Of a DNA stretch of 64,000 nt, positions 1 to 8,294 are shown in pieces (the stretch's first letter is position 1; each line of letters starts with the position of its first letter). A program made the position numbers and the translations under genes. The stretch lies in the NCBI GenBank assembly GCA_964442525.1, contig CAYTZO010000001.1, forward strand, positions 19,362-83,361. The letters are read 5' to 3'. This DNA is from CAYTZO01 sp964442525 (GTDB lineage Bacteria > Patescibacteriota > Microgenomatia > UBA10105 > UBA927). Under the pieces are notes generated by a model. It did not search any database, was not told the origin of the DNA, and was given only the letters and a program-made list of their open reading frames with translations.

Positions 1-1
1 C

Positions 2-643
2 AGGAAGCGAAGCGGAAGTGAGTTAATCTGGTCGAAACCCGTATCTTTTACCGGTACAACAGGTGCAGGTTTTCAGCTCTATGAGGTTGCATGGCCCGAT
101 TCTTTACCGCTGCAATTAGAGCGCATGAGAATTCTGTTTAATAGCGTTTCAGCAAGAGGGGCAGTGAACGTACAAATACAGAAAGTTCAACTGGTTGTGA
201 CAGTGCCTAAGCCTGTACCTTCGCCCAGCGTTGTGCCACAGAATACAGTAACTAAGACCGGGATTGTTGCACGAGGCCCTGCGGGTTCGACGCCCTATAT
301 TCTCAGAGTAGGAGCAGAAATAAAAGAAGAAACATTTGGACTTTTGCAGGCGAAAGAAAACTCAGATTTGCCCTTGGGAAGAAGACCAATTATAAAAGAA
401 ATAAACTTTCAGGCATATCTCGGTCGCACAGTGCAGGTATGGGGAACAATCGGTACATTCGGGGTGAAGATGCGAACAGAACCGGGCATACAGTCAACTT
501 CAAAGAATATACCAGTAATCTATGTGGAACGAATTGCGGATCTTGGTGGATTGCCGAAGCCGGAAGGTGGAACGCCGGGAGTATCAGGATGGGCAAATGT
601 AGAAAATAACAGGATTGATACAAGTAAACTTCCGAATGAATAG
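2..643 (+). CDS. C-terminal part of an unknown, probably extracytoplasmic protein (5' truncated)
   Basis: The frame is open from the first bases of the window to a TAG at 641-643, so about 213 C-terminal residues are visible and the true start lies outside. An internal ATG at 125 is not needed. A central Pro/Val-rich linker (around VPKPVPSPSVVP) separates two parts, which is common in surface proteins of this type of genome. The last 100 residues look like a small beta-rich domain. No catalytic motif is recognisable and no membrane anchor is present in the visible part. It converges on the FemAB-like gene 17 bp downstream. Function not recognised. Confidence 0.6.
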   Translation, partial: RKRSGSELIWSKPVSFTGTTGAGFQLYEVAWPDSLPLQLERMRILFNSVSARGAVNVQIQKVQLVVTVPKPVPSPSVVPQNTVTKTGIVARGPAGSTPYILRVGAEIKEETFGLLQAKENSDLPLGRRPIIKEINFQAYLGRTVQVWGTIGTFGVKMRTEPGIQSTSKNIPVIYVERIADLGGLPKPEGGTPGVSGWANVENNRIDTSKLPNE

Positions 644-659
644 CGATCTTTTTAATCAC

Positions 660-1493
660 TTAACCACGTAGTGGATAATAGACCGGGGAACCGCCAAATC
701 CTTCCTTGAATTTCGTAAAACCCGTCCATGTCAGATTTTTTTTCGGCAACCGTTCGTCCCAGACGCCGACAAAATCAAATTGTTTGCATCCATATTTTTT
801 TGATATCTTGAGCGCTTCCCAAACAAGGAGGGTCGGGACAAAGAGTTTTTTCCCTTTAGGCGACGCGCCAACAATCCAGTAATATGCAGTCTTGTTCCAA
901 AAGAGCAAAAGGATACAGCCAAGGGGGATATCGGTTTTGCTCTCTTCGTATGCTAGAAGCCCGGTGCAATAGTCCGGACTAAATGCGGACCAAAGTTTTT
1001 TTATGCCATACGTAGTGATAAAACCAAGAAACCCAGAGGAGGCATTTTTTGTTCGAATGATGAGATTAATATCACGCGACTCTTTAACAACGATATGATT
1101 TTTTTGTGCCCGTCGTACTGCTCTTCGTTTGGCTTCAGAAAAGCGTTGAAATATTATTTTTTCCGATGGAGTTAGGTCGACGAGGATTGTTTTTGTCGGG
1201 AGAAAATAACTTGATGAAAGGCGGACATATCGCTTTATGGAGAGATCCCAAGCTTGAAACTCAGATTGTCGGATATCTCTATCTGGCTCAATTGACAAAG
1301 TCCGTATGTGGTATTTATGGATAATAGGCAGCAGTTTCGGTATTAAGGGAAGCTTGTCGACTCTCTGAATTTTCGCAAGTGTTCCTATAAGAGGAAAACG
1401 TTTTATGAAGATATACGACCTGTCAATCTGCTCAACGGTCCAGCCAAGTTGAGAGACATACGTAGCATACAAGGATGATTGTTGTACTTCCAT
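660..1493 (-). CDS. FemAB-family (GNAT-fold) aminoacyl/acyltransferase-like protein
   Basis: 277 residues. The pattern of a Lys/Arg-rich helix (SEAKRRAVRRAQKN), a following domain with WNKTAYYWIVGAS, and the C-terminal FDFVGVWDERLPKK...GFTKFKEGFGG stretch match the FemABX/MprF-like GNAT superfamily. These proteins add amino acids from aminoacyl-tRNA to the peptidoglycan stem peptide, or transfer other acyl groups, on the cytoplasmic side. It is shorter than classical FemA (about 420 residues). It lies 18 bp downstream of a second FemAB-like gene on the same strand, so both are probably co-transcribed and may add successive residues to an interpeptide bridge. The substrate cannot be read from sequence. 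Confidence 0.75.
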   Translation of the reverse strand: MEVQQSSLYATYVSQLGWTVEQIDRSYIFIKRFPLIGTLAKIQRVDKLPLIPKLLPIIHKYHIRTLSIEPDRDIRQSEFQAWDLSIKRYVRLSSSYFLPTKTILVDLTPSEKIIFQRFSEAKRRAVRRAQKNHIVVKESRDINLIIRTKNASSGFLGFITTYGIKKLWSAFSPDYCTGLLAYEESKTDIPLGCILLLFWNKTAYYWIVGASPKGKKLFVPTLLVWEALKISKKYGCKQFDFVGVWDERLPKKNLTWTGFTKFKEGFGGSPVYYPLRG

Positions 1494-1511
1494 TATATTA
1501 GCATGGTAATA

Positions 1512-2459
1512 TTAATGCGATAATATTCTAAGTAGGAACCATCGGAGAGTGTCGGCGATCGTATACAGATAATAAAGGAAAGGACGGATGATAAGATCAT
1601 ACGATCCTACGAATTCAATAAATTGAGGGCTAAATCCTTGTTTAAACCGATGGAAACCGAACCAGGGATCTTTTGGATCCGGTGTAGGACCGAGAGCTCC
1701 CCATAAGTCAAAATACTTGAGTCCTTTTAGTTTTGCCCAACGAGCGATTTCCCAAAGCATAAGCGTAGGCGCCATGGTTTCACGGTAAAGCCTGGAAGAA
1801 GCGCCGTAAGGATAATACACAGTATCGTTCCAAACAAAAACGATCCAGGCTGCCAGAATTGTCTTACCGTAGGTTGCAGTAAAAAGATGCGCGACGCCGG
1901 CGCTTCGCATCACGGCCCACAGAGTACGATGGTATGTTTCATTATGTGCATAAAAATGCTGGCGGGTTGTTGTCTCTTGGGAAAGAGCAAGATACTTCTC
2001 CAATGCTTCGGGTGAATTGTCTTCTTTGACGATGACGCCGTGTTTTTGAGCAACTTTTATGTTGTAGCGGGTCTTCGGATGCATTGCTTTGAGAAGTTCG
2101 TCCTCAGATTTTGTGAGATCAAGGAGGAACGTATACCGGGTAAACAGAGGGCGATGAGAAGGACGTAAAAATCGAGAATCGAGAATCGAGAATCGAGATT
2201 TTTTCGCGGACAGAACATTTGGTTCAAGCTGAATAAAAATTGCCCGTTTTTGTCCCGCAAGATCCCGCAGTTTTTCGATCATACGTTTGGTGGGCATCGG
2301 GCCCTTGGGGAAGTAGCCAACGGTCCAGGGGGTAAATGGAATGCGGTGAAAGGTCAGAATGCCAACTCCGGCAAGTGTAGCGACATCGATGCCCATGCGC
2401 TTCCGGAAAGCTCCCCACGCGGGAGATTGAAGAGGATGGGTAGGCGTATAGGTTGTCAT
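1512..2459 (-). CDS. FemAB-family peptidoglycan bridge-type transferase
   Basis: 315 residues from the ATG at 2457-2459, which starts MTTYTPTHPLQSPAWGAF, a typical FemAB opening. The frame stays open for 77 more upstream codons, but these are Lys/Ser-rich and unlike the family, so I reject them. The family pattern is clear: LDLTKSEDELLKAMHPKTRYN near the middle, then ATYGKTILAAWIVFVWNDTVYYPYGASS, then KYFDLWGALG...HRFKQGF near the end. Likely role is adding an amino acid to lipid II or peptidoglycan stem peptides, paired with the gene just downstream. Odd feature: four perfect 7-bp repeats lie inside the coding region (2171-2198) and encode a short Ser/Arg/Leu/Ile-rich insertion before the RPSHRPLFTRYTF segment. 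Confidence 0.8.
   Translation of the reverse strand: MTTYTPTHPLQSPAWGAFRKRMGIDVATLAGVGILTFHRIPFTPWTVGYFPKGPMPTKRMIEKLRDLAGQKRAIFIQLEPNVLSAKKSRFSILDSRFLRPSHRPLFTRYTFLLDLTKSEDELLKAMHPKTRYNIKVAQKHGVIVKEDNSPEALEKYLALSQETTTRQHFYAHNETYHRTLWAVMRSAGVAHLFTATYGKTILAAWIVFVWNDTVYYPYGASSRLYRETMAPTLMLWEIARWAKLKGLKYFDLWGALGPTPDPKDPWFGFHRFKQGFSPQFIEFVGSYDLIIRPFLYYLYTIADTLRWFLLRILSH
2171..2198. repeat. Four tandem copies of a 7-bp repeat inside a FemAB gene
   Basis: ATCGAGA is repeated four times without mismatch at 2171-2177, 2178-2184, 2185-2191 and 2192-2198. The unit is not a multiple of three, so gain or loss of one copy would shift the frame of the 1512-2459 gene. Confidence 0.9.
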
Positions 2460-2502
2460 ATCGATCCCTGTTCTCCAGGTTATTATCCTGCTTTTTTTGC
2501 TA

Positions 2503-2511
2503 TGGTACAAT
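2503..2511 (+). promoter_or_regulatory. Extended -10 promoter before a small membrane ORF
   Basis: TGG-TACAAT (extended -10) lies 6 nt before an ATG at 2518, the same spacing seen at many first genes in this window. A convincing -35 is not visible. Confidence 0.5.
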
Positions 2512-2517
2512 GGGTTT

Positions 2518-2721
2518 ATGAAGAAGCGGGGACGTAGGAACACGCATAAAGCCAAGCCAATTGCCTGGCTTCCTATCGACAGCAGGCTTTTCCTTCCGCT
2601 TTTTTCTTTTGGCCACGTCAGGGGCGCCGCACGGCTTTTTTTGGAAGTTGAAATTGTCTTGTCTCTTCTGGTTGTTTTCGGGACGCTCACTCTTCTTGTT
2701 CTTTTTCTTGTTAAAGCATGA
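2518..2721 (+). CDS. Possible small tail-anchored membrane protein
   Basis: 67 residues from ATG 2518. The N-terminal half is strongly basic (MKKRGRRNTHKAK) and the C-terminal 25 residues form one hydrophobic segment (VEIVLSLLVVFGTLTLLVLFLV), the layout of a small single-pass or tail-anchored protein. It occupies the otherwise empty space between two minus-strand genes, sits 6 nt behind an extended -10 box and overlaps the 3' end of the helicase gene by 11 bp. No family is recognised. Against it: it is short, and the low-complexity T-rich DNA could give a hydrophobic frame by chance. Confidence 0.4.
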   Translation: MKKRGRRNTHKAKPIAWLPIDSRLFLPLFSFGHVRGAARLFLEVEIVLSLLVVFGTLTLLVLFLVKA

Positions 2722-4570
2722 GATCATCCTCATGCCATCCCCGGCCGCTCGCGAGTGATACCTGGAGTTCGAGCGCACCTTGAGGAATATCTGCAATGAA
2801 GCGCGAGATCATATTCTGGGTACGATTTCCAAAGAACAGACGCCGGTTGGCATAGGAGAGATAAAGACGCTCTTTTGCCCGGGTGATGCCGACATAGCAA
2901 AGTCTTCGTTCCTCTTCGAGTTCTTCTCTATCCATGAGGCTGCGGCTATGGGGGAATAACCCCTCTTCCATGCCGATCATAAAAACGATAGGAAACTCCA
3001 GGCCTTTCGCGGCATGTATGGTCATAAGGGTTACTGCCTGTCGGCCTTTGTCCAGATCTTTAAGATGAGAGGGCATATACTCCTGTTCCATGAGTGCGAC
3101 GTTTTCCAGAAATGCGATCAACACCGGAAATTGGGTAGCCACCGAACGGAGTTCTTTAATGTTTTCCAGTCGGTATGCCTCTTCTTCAACGTTGGCGTCG
3201 TAGAGGTCAAGATAGCGCGTCACGCCCAGGATGCCATCAAGAAGCTCAAGGGTTGTCATCTCAACGAGTTTTTTTTCTTTGGCGGTTGCTGCGGCAAAGG
3301 TGAGAAACTTATCCATCCGTCCTTTGCCCAGTTTCTCCGCCCGCTTATAGGCAATCATGTCTTTTGGATTATTGATGAGGCGTAAATAACTGAGGATGTC
3401 TTTAATTTCCTTGCGTTCATAAAATCGTGTGCCTCCGACCAGGACGTACGGGAGCCCTGCGTGAAGGAATGCTTCCTCAAGCACTCTCGACTGGGCATTG
3501 GTCCGATAAAGGACGGCAAAATCGGTGTAGGGCCTGCCTGATTGGAGTATGGTTTGGAGAAGGAACGTTGCTTCATCCTGTTCAGTTCGCGCCTCGTAAA
3601 GGAGAATTCTGGGGCCGGTTGCTTTTTCCGTCCAGAGTTTGAGGACGGGGTGCGTGGTGTTTTTGGAGATAACGCCGAAAGCCGCATCCAGAATAATTTG
3701 GGTGGACCGGTAATTTCGTTCGAGATGAAAGACTTTTCCGTCAGGGAAGTCGCGCTGGAAGTTGATAATATTACGGAAATCTGCGCCGCGCCATCGGTAA
3801 ATACTCTGGCTCGCATCGCCAACCACGCAGAGGTTGCGGTATCGGCCGGAAAGAGCGCGGGTGAGAGCGTATTGGGCCTTGTTGGTATCTTGGTACTCAT
3901 CGACCAGAATGTAGCGGTATTGTTCCTGATATTTTCCGCGTATATCCGGGTGCTGGTCAAAGAGGAAAACTGCATTGACTAAGAGATCATCAAAATCCAG
4001 CGCACTGTGTGCTTTGAGGAGTTTTTGGTATTCGAGGTAAATGCGCGCGACGGTTTCCTGGAAGTGGCCGCGGGCATACTGGGGATATTCGAGAGCGCTG
4101 ACGAGTTCATTTTTTGCTTGAGAAATGGTCGCGAGGACGCCGCCCGGACTGAAATTTTTCACCGAGATGTCGAGCTGCTTCATGATGGTTTTTACTGCAT
4201 CAATGCTATCCTGCTCATCATAAATGACAAAATTATTTGGTATTCCCATCTCTTTGCCCTCGCGTCTGAGCAGGCGCGCAGCGAACGAATGGAATGTCCC
4301 GGCGAACGGGAGAGAAGGGTAATCATTTCCTGATCGCCTCAGAAGCTTTGTAATCCGTTCTTTCATTTCACCCGCGGCTTTATTGGTAAACGTCATCATG
4401 AGAACAGTATCTGCCGAAACGTTTCTTTGTGCGATGAGGTAGGCAACGCGATAGGTTAATACGCGCGTTTTTCCACTGCCGGCGCCTGCCAAAATGAGAA
4501 CGGGGCCTTCCGTCTGCATCACGGCGGCTTGTTGCTCATTATTTAAATCGGCAAGAAGAGAATCAGGCAT
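2711..4570 (-). CDS. UvrD/PcrA-type superfamily 1 DNA helicase
   Basis: 619 residues. An ATP-dependent 3'-5' helicase of DNA repair and replication restart. All SF1 motifs are visible: Walker A GAGSGKT at residues 29-35, FTNKAAGEM (Ia), DEYQDTN (II), VVGDASQSIYRWRGAD (III), the HLERNYRS region (IV), TIHAAKGLEFPIVF (V) and YVGITRAKERLYLSYA (VI). It is about 100 residues shorter than Bacillus PcrA: the C-terminal tail that binds RNA polymerase or UvrB is missing and the 2B region looks compact. It is transcribed divergently from tpiA across a 51-bp spacer. The start at 4570 (MPDSLLADLNNEQQAAV) aligns with family N-termini. Confidence 0.95.
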   Translation of the reverse strand: MPDSLLADLNNEQQAAVMQTEGPVLILAGAGSGKTRVLTYRVAYLIAQRNVSADTVLMMTFTNKAAGEMKERITKLLRRSGNDYPSLPFAGTFHSFAARLLRREGKEMGIPNNFVIYDEQDSIDAVKTIMKQLDISVKNFSPGGVLATISQAKNELVSALEYPQYARGHFQETVARIYLEYQKLLKAHSALDFDDLLVNAVFLFDQHPDIRGKYQEQYRYILVDEYQDTNKAQYALTRALSGRYRNLCVVGDASQSIYRWRGADFRNIINFQRDFPDGKVFHLERNYRSTQIILDAAFGVISKNTTHPVLKLWTEKATGPRILLYEARTEQDEATFLLQTILQSGRPYTDFAVLYRTNAQSRVLEEAFLHAGLPYVLVGGTRFYERKEIKDILSYLRLINNPKDMIAYKRAEKLGKGRMDKFLTFAAATAKEKKLVEMTTLELLDGILGVTRYLDLYDANVEEEAYRLENIKELRSVATQFPVLIAFLENVALMEQEYMPSHLKDLDKGRQAVTLMTIHAAKGLEFPIVFMIGMEEGLFPHSRSLMDREELEEERRLCYVGITRAKERLYLSYANRRLFFGNRTQNMISRFIADIPQGALELQVSLASGRGWHEDDLML

Positions 4571-4583
4571 ACCAGTTTAGTCA

Positions 4584-4613
4584 TTGATCTATCTTACTTT
4601 GGCCCGCTATAAT
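4584..4613 (+). promoter_or_regulatory. tpiA promoter
   Basis: TTGATC (4584-4589) and TATAAT (4608-4613) separated by 18 bp. The ATG of tpiA is at 4622, only 8 nt after the -10 box, so the transcript should have almost no leader. Confidence 0.75.
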
Positions 4614-4621
4614 CTTACCAT

Positions 4622-5314
4622 ATGAAAAAGCTTTTCATTGCGGGAAATTGGAAGAGTTTTAAGGGTACAACTGAGCTAAACACTTGGTTTGACACGTTTG
4701 AGAAGCTTTATCTGGCAAAACGACCAACATGGCCGAACCTTCGCATTGTCCTTTGTCCGCCATATACGCTTCTTTATGAATGCCGGCAGAGACTTAGGAA
4801 GCAGATTTTGCCTCTTGAACTCGGCGGTCAGGATGTCTCGGCGTTTGATGAGGGAGCACACACGGGTGAAATTAATGCAAAACAACTGAGAGAATTTGCC
4901 TCCTGGAGTATCATCGGTCATTCCGAACGGCGGAGAGACTTAGGAGAAACTGATACTCTTCTCTTTCAAAAAGTAGAAAAAGCAAAAAAGCACGGACTAC
5001 GGGTAATTTATTGCGTCCAAAACGAAGTAGTAGAAATACCAACCGGCATCGATGTTATTGCGTATGAGCCTCCGTGGGCAATAAGTGCAGTGAGCGGCGG
5101 GATCGCTCAAAATCCGGAAAGTGCCAACAGAGTCTGCAAAAAGATCGTTGAAAATCACCCTGGTACACCGGTTATCTATGGCGGAAGCGTCACATCGGAT
5201 AACGTTGTCGATTTCATGCGTCAAGAACATATCGGGGGTGTGCTCCCGGGCGGTGCGAGTCTCGATGCCGAACGATTCTTTGTGCTTATTGATCGGGCAT
5301 CTTCCGGAATATAA
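4622..5314 (+). CDS. tpiA: Triosephosphate isomerase
   Basis: 230 residues. Interconverts dihydroxyacetone phosphate and glyceraldehyde 3-phosphate in glycolysis, in the cytoplasm. Catalytic residues are in place: Asn9 and Lys11 (GNWKSF), the electrophile His100 (IIGHSERR) and the base Glu149 (AYEPPWAIS), followed by the phosphate-binding YGGSVT and LPGGAS loops. It is about 20 residues shorter than typical bacterial enzymes (about 250) and closer in size to compact archaeal forms. The LCP gene follows after 5 bp, so the two are probably co-transcribed. Confidence 0.95.
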   Translation: MKKLFIAGNWKSFKGTTELNTWFDTFEKLYLAKRPTWPNLRIVLCPPYTLLYECRQRLRKQILPLELGGQDVSAFDEGAHTGEINAKQLREFASWSIIGHSERRRDLGETDTLLFQKVEKAKKHGLRVIYCVQNEVVEIPTGIDVIAYEPPWAISAVSGGIAQNPESANRVCKKIVENHPGTPVIYGGSVTSDNVVDFMRQEHIGGVLPGGASLDAERFFVLIDRASSGI

Positions 5315-5319
5315 CATCC

Positions 5320-6348
5320 ATGCAGCCAAAAGCGAAACGCCTCTACCTGCCGAAGGTCAAGATTGTCAGCTTCATCGTGCTCTCTGTCCTAGTACTCCTT
5401 GTTTTGGTCAAAGGAGTTTTATGGAGTCAGAAAGTAATGCGTCAGACCGGACTGACACCGAAAACGATTTTGGGGCTTGTTTTTGATACCGGCGCACCCC
5501 TTGCCTCCTTTGGGGAGCGGACGAATATTTTAATCTTGGGTATAGGCGGAGGGAGTCACGCAGGACCTGATTTGACTGATACGATGATGGTTATCTCCCT
5601 CAATGCCAAAAAATCCTCCATGGCGCTTATTTCCATTCCTCGGGATGTTTGGTCGGATACGCTCAAAGACAAGGTAAACAGTGCATACCATTATGGAGAG
5701 GCGAAGCAAAAAGGCGGCGGACTGACCCTTGCGAAAGCAATTAGTGAAGATGTTTTGGGCATTCCAATTCAGTACAGCGCGGTTATTGATTTTTCAGGGT
5801 TTAAAAAAATTATTGACCTTGTGGGTGGTATAACAGTGAACGTTCCGGAGGGCTTTATTGATTCCGAATTTCCTATCGAGGGAAAAGAGAATGATTTGTG
5901 CGGAGGAGATCCGCTGTTTCGGTGCCGTTATGAAACCGTGCGTTTTGACGCTGGAATCCAGCAGATGGATGGAGCGCGTGCACTTACCTATGTTCGGAGC
6001 AGGCGCGCAGAGGGGACGGAAGGATCGGATTTTGCACGAGCGCGACGGCAGCAGATAGTGCTCGTAGCGCTCAAAGAAAAGCTTATGAAAGTCTCGACAT
6101 GGTTTCCTCCCAAACGCAGCATTGCCCTCATGTCGGCAATAGATGAGGCAACGGATACTGACATGAATATCGCCACATGGCTTACCGTCGGAAGGGAAAT
6201 TGCCACAACCAAAGAAGCCAGCATTCAAAGAGTCACTATTGATGATCTTCTTACCTCTCCTCCGGTGTCATTGTATGGGAGGTATGTTCTTGTTCCCAAA
6301 GATAGCTTTGATGCAATCTACGAGTATATAAAAAAACAACTCGAGTAA
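5320..6348 (+). CDS. LytR-CpsA-Psr (LCP) family cell-envelope glycopolymer transferase
   Basis: 342 residues. One transmembrane helix near residues 12-32 (VKIVSFIVLSVLVLLVLVKG) puts the rest outside. The LCP core is clear: NILILGIGGG, DLTDTMMVISLN, SMALISIPRDVW, the KVNSAYHYGE segment, and FSGFKKIIDLVGGITVNVP. The family moves undecaprenyl-linked glycopolymers onto peptidoglycan or protein; key Arg and Asp positions (PRD, and RSRR later) are present. Start ATG 5320 is 5 bp behind the tpiA stop. The polysaccharide genes at 47.5-53.5 kb are possible suppliers of its substrate, which is inference only. Confidence 0.9.
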   Translation: MQPKAKRLYLPKVKIVSFIVLSVLVLLVLVKGVLWSQKVMRQTGLTPKTILGLVFDTGAPLASFGERTNILILGIGGGSHAGPDLTDTMMVISLNAKKSSMALISIPRDVWSDTLKDKVNSAYHYGEAKQKGGGLTLAKAISEDVLGIPIQYSAVIDFSGFKKIIDLVGGITVNVPEGFIDSEFPIEGKENDLCGGDPLFRCRYETVRFDAGIQQMDGARALTYVRSRRAEGTEGSDFARARRQQIVLVALKEKLMKVSTWFPPKRSIALMSAIDEATDTDMNIATWLTVGREIATTKEASIQRVTIDDLLTSPPVSLYGRYVLVPKDSFDAIYEYIKKQLE

Positions 6349-6366
6349 AGGTAACCCCCCGGAGAA

Positions 6367-6831
6367 TTAGAAAGCGAAAAGCCCGGTAAGGAGAAGGAGG
6401 AATCCGCCTCCAATGATTATTGATCCCCAAATCCCTGGTGGCGCTCCTGAAACGGGCACTTTTGGTGTCGGCTGCGCGGTCGGCGTGGGCGTTGGAGCCC
6501 CCGGCGGAGGCGTGGGTGTGGGGGTAGCCGTGGGTCCTGCCGTTGGTGTAGGTGTGGGCGTTTCCGTGGGTCCCGCGGTCGGCGTGGGTGTGGGGGTAGC
6601 CGTGGGGGTAGGGGTCACCGTTCCGGTCGGCGTGGGTGTGGGGGTAGCAATAGCAAAGGTAAGCACCTTGGTACAGTTATTGACGACGGCCTGCGGTTGC
6701 GCTTGGGGCACGGACGGAGCAACGGGCTGTTCCTGCCTCAATCCTTGTGACGTTAAAAGCACGACCACGCCGAGTCCGACCGTTATGACTGCGACAACCA
6801 GTAAATACCAATATTTCTTAAAAAAATTCAT
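6367..6831 (-). CDS. Small Thr-Pro-repeat surface protein with C-terminal PVSG-type sorting signal
   Basis: 154 residues. An N-terminal membrane segment or signal anchor (YWYLLVVAVITVGLGVVVLL) is followed by a short Gln/Pro/Val region with one Cys, then about 65 residues of (T/A)PTPT repeats, then VPVSGAPPG and a hydrophobic tail (IIIGGGFLLLLTGLFAF) ending with no basic residues. This looks like a stalk held at the cell surface. The VPVSG motif resembles LPXTG sortase signals and recurs in two other proteins here. It is the last gene of a minus-strand run starting at 11030 and converges with the LCP gene. Confidence 0.7.
   Translation of the reverse strand: MNFFKKYWYLLVVAVITVGLGVVVLLTSQGLRQEQPVAPSVPQAQPQAVVNNCTKVLTFAIATPTPTPTGTVTPTPTATPTPTPTAGPTETPTPTPTAGPTATPTPTPPPGAPTPTPTAQPTPKVPVSGAPPGIWGSIIIGGGFLLLLTGLFAF
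6478..6650. repeat. GC-rich tandem repeats coding for Thr-Pro stalk
   Basis: Imperfect tandem units built on GGCGTGGGTGTGGGGGTAG recur across this stretch (minus-strand sense: TPTPT units). Several units are nearly identical over 20 bp or more, which makes copy-number change and assembly collapse likely. Confidence 0.8.
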
Positions 6832-6839
6832 AGCTTATG

Positions 6840-8198
6840 TTAGTGCCATTTTCCATCAGTGCCGTAAATTTCCGCTTCTATCGAAATTTTATTATCAACA
6901 AGAGACGCAGGCGTAATGGTAAAATCAAGGGTATATTCATTGCTTGCGTTTTTGGCGGAAGTTTCTGTCCAAGCCCCGCCGTTAATTCGTATATGCGCTT
7001 TCGTCGCGAGCCCTCCGGAAACTGCAATGACAATACTGTCGTTAATCTGGAGCGAAGAAGGATCGGGGACAAGTACGCCATCTTTATAAATCTTGACCCC
7101 ATTACAGGCTGGCGTTTCTCCGCCCCCTCCGCCGCCGCCTCCAGGAACACAGCCGTTATTATTAGGGCCACAAACATACCCCTTAACACAACACGTGTAG
7201 CCGCTCGGGTCATTGAAGTTTTTACACCACGCACGATTTTGGTTGCCACACGAAGTCCGAATGTCCGGTTCGCACTTTTTGCTTGTACACGCATCTCCTC
7301 CCTGACAGTGACAATCCGCGCCAGTAGTACACGATTGGCCTGCGCTTGCTCCTCCGCAATCCGGACCCTTACTTGGTGGTGGCGTTGGGGTAGCCTTCGG
7401 AAGTCCCGAACAACAGATACCAGAACTGCACGCTCCTGACACAACAGCTCCACCACCATCCGTACATTCTGTGCGACTAGGAACACATGTATTGCCCTGC
7501 TGTGTACAAGTGGGGCGTGGGGTTGGAGTTGGAGTTGGAACTATTCCTCCTCCAACGCGGCATCTGCCATTTACAAGGTTAAGACCACTACAACAAGGTT
7601 TACTGGCTGTTGGTATATCTCCATCTTCGGTACAGTCATACACTGCGCTGCTTCGAAGCTCCGCAACCCGTCGGTTCTGCTCAGAAACGTAGTAGACTGC
7701 CACCGGAATGGTAAAAAGGAGCAACGCAAGAACCGCCAAGACAACTCCCCTTATGGATTTTGACTTTTTTGGCTTCGGTCCTTGCGGAGGAGGAGGTGCG
7801 GCGGCTGCCGGTTCCTCCGGAACGTTGAGAATCTCATCGACTACTTTTTCTTCTTTTTGTTCGGTTGCCGTCCGTTGATCGGGTGTTTCTTGGGGGGCTT
7901 CTTTTGTTTCCGGCGTCGGTTCAGGCTCTCCTGGCAGCGGCGCCTGAGCGTTTGAAGCCTCAACTGCAACAGGCGGCGGGGCCGCGGCCGCAGACAATTC
8001 CGGCGGACCCGCTACGGGCTTAGGCATCTGGGCAATAGCTTCAGTTGGGGCTGACGGACTGGTTACCGGAGATGCTTGGGTGGGGGGGGCGCTACCTTCT
8101 GCTGGTGGCGGAGAAGCAGGGGGAACGCCGGCGCTTTTGGCTGCATCGTCAATAGCCTTTTGTGCATTTGTCTGTGCAGCATCGAGTATGTCGGGCAT
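6840..8198 (-). CDS. Single-pass membrane protein: Pro/Ala-rich cytoplasmic arm, Cys-rich extracellular region
   Basis: 452 residues. Residues 1-145 are disordered and rich in Pro, Ala and Glu. A basic stretch (PKPKKSKSIR) then precedes one transmembrane helix (VVLAVLALLLFTIPVAVYYV, about 150-170). Outside are three or four Cys-rich blocks of about 40 residues (CCSGLNLVNGRC, CSSGICCSG, CHCQGGDACTSKKC, YTCCVKGYVC) joined by TPTPTP and poly-Gly linkers, then a beta-rich domain of about 100 residues with no Cys. The repeated CC-G spacing suggests small disulfide-bonded modules. It has no enzyme motif. A C8 homopolymer lies in the coding strand near the start (plus coordinates 8092-8099). It lies between two surface proteins in the same operon. 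Confidence 0.7.
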   Translation of the reverse strand: MPDILDAAQTNAQKAIDDAAKSAGVPPASPPPAEGSAPPTQASPVTSPSAPTEAIAQMPKPVAGPPELSAAAAPPPVAVEASNAQAPLPGEPEPTPETKEAPQETPDQRTATEQKEEKVVDEILNVPEEPAAAAPPPPQGPKPKKSKSIRGVVLAVLALLLFTIPVAVYYVSEQNRRVAELRSSAVYDCTEDGDIPTASKPCCSGLNLVNGRCRVGGGIVPTPTPTPRPTCTQQGNTCVPSRTECTDGGGAVVSGACSSGICCSGLPKATPTPPPSKGPDCGGASAGQSCTTGADCHCQGGDACTSKKCEPDIRTSCGNQNRAWCKNFNDPSGYTCCVKGYVCGPNNNGCVPGGGGGGGGETPACNGVKIYKDGVLVPDPSSLQINDSIVIAVSGGLATKAHIRINGGAWTETSAKNASNEYTLDFTITPASLVDNKISIEAEIYGTDGKWH

Positions 8199-8294
8199 AT
8201 CAGTGCTTTGCGATTCAATATAGTGGTCTATGTCTAGCTTAGAGGAAAAGGGAAGAGCGAGTCAAGGAAGAAAAGTTTTTTTGCATACCTATTA

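Noticed and set aside
6478..6650. Regular GC-rich repeats as a CRISPR array
   Set aside because: Repeats are adjacent without spacers and encode Thr-Pro units; no cas gene is present.
6413..6916. Long plus-strand frame rich in Val-Gly repeats
   Set aside because: It is the antisense image of the Thr-Pro repeat gene; the minus-strand frame has a signal anchor, sorting motif and correct operon position.
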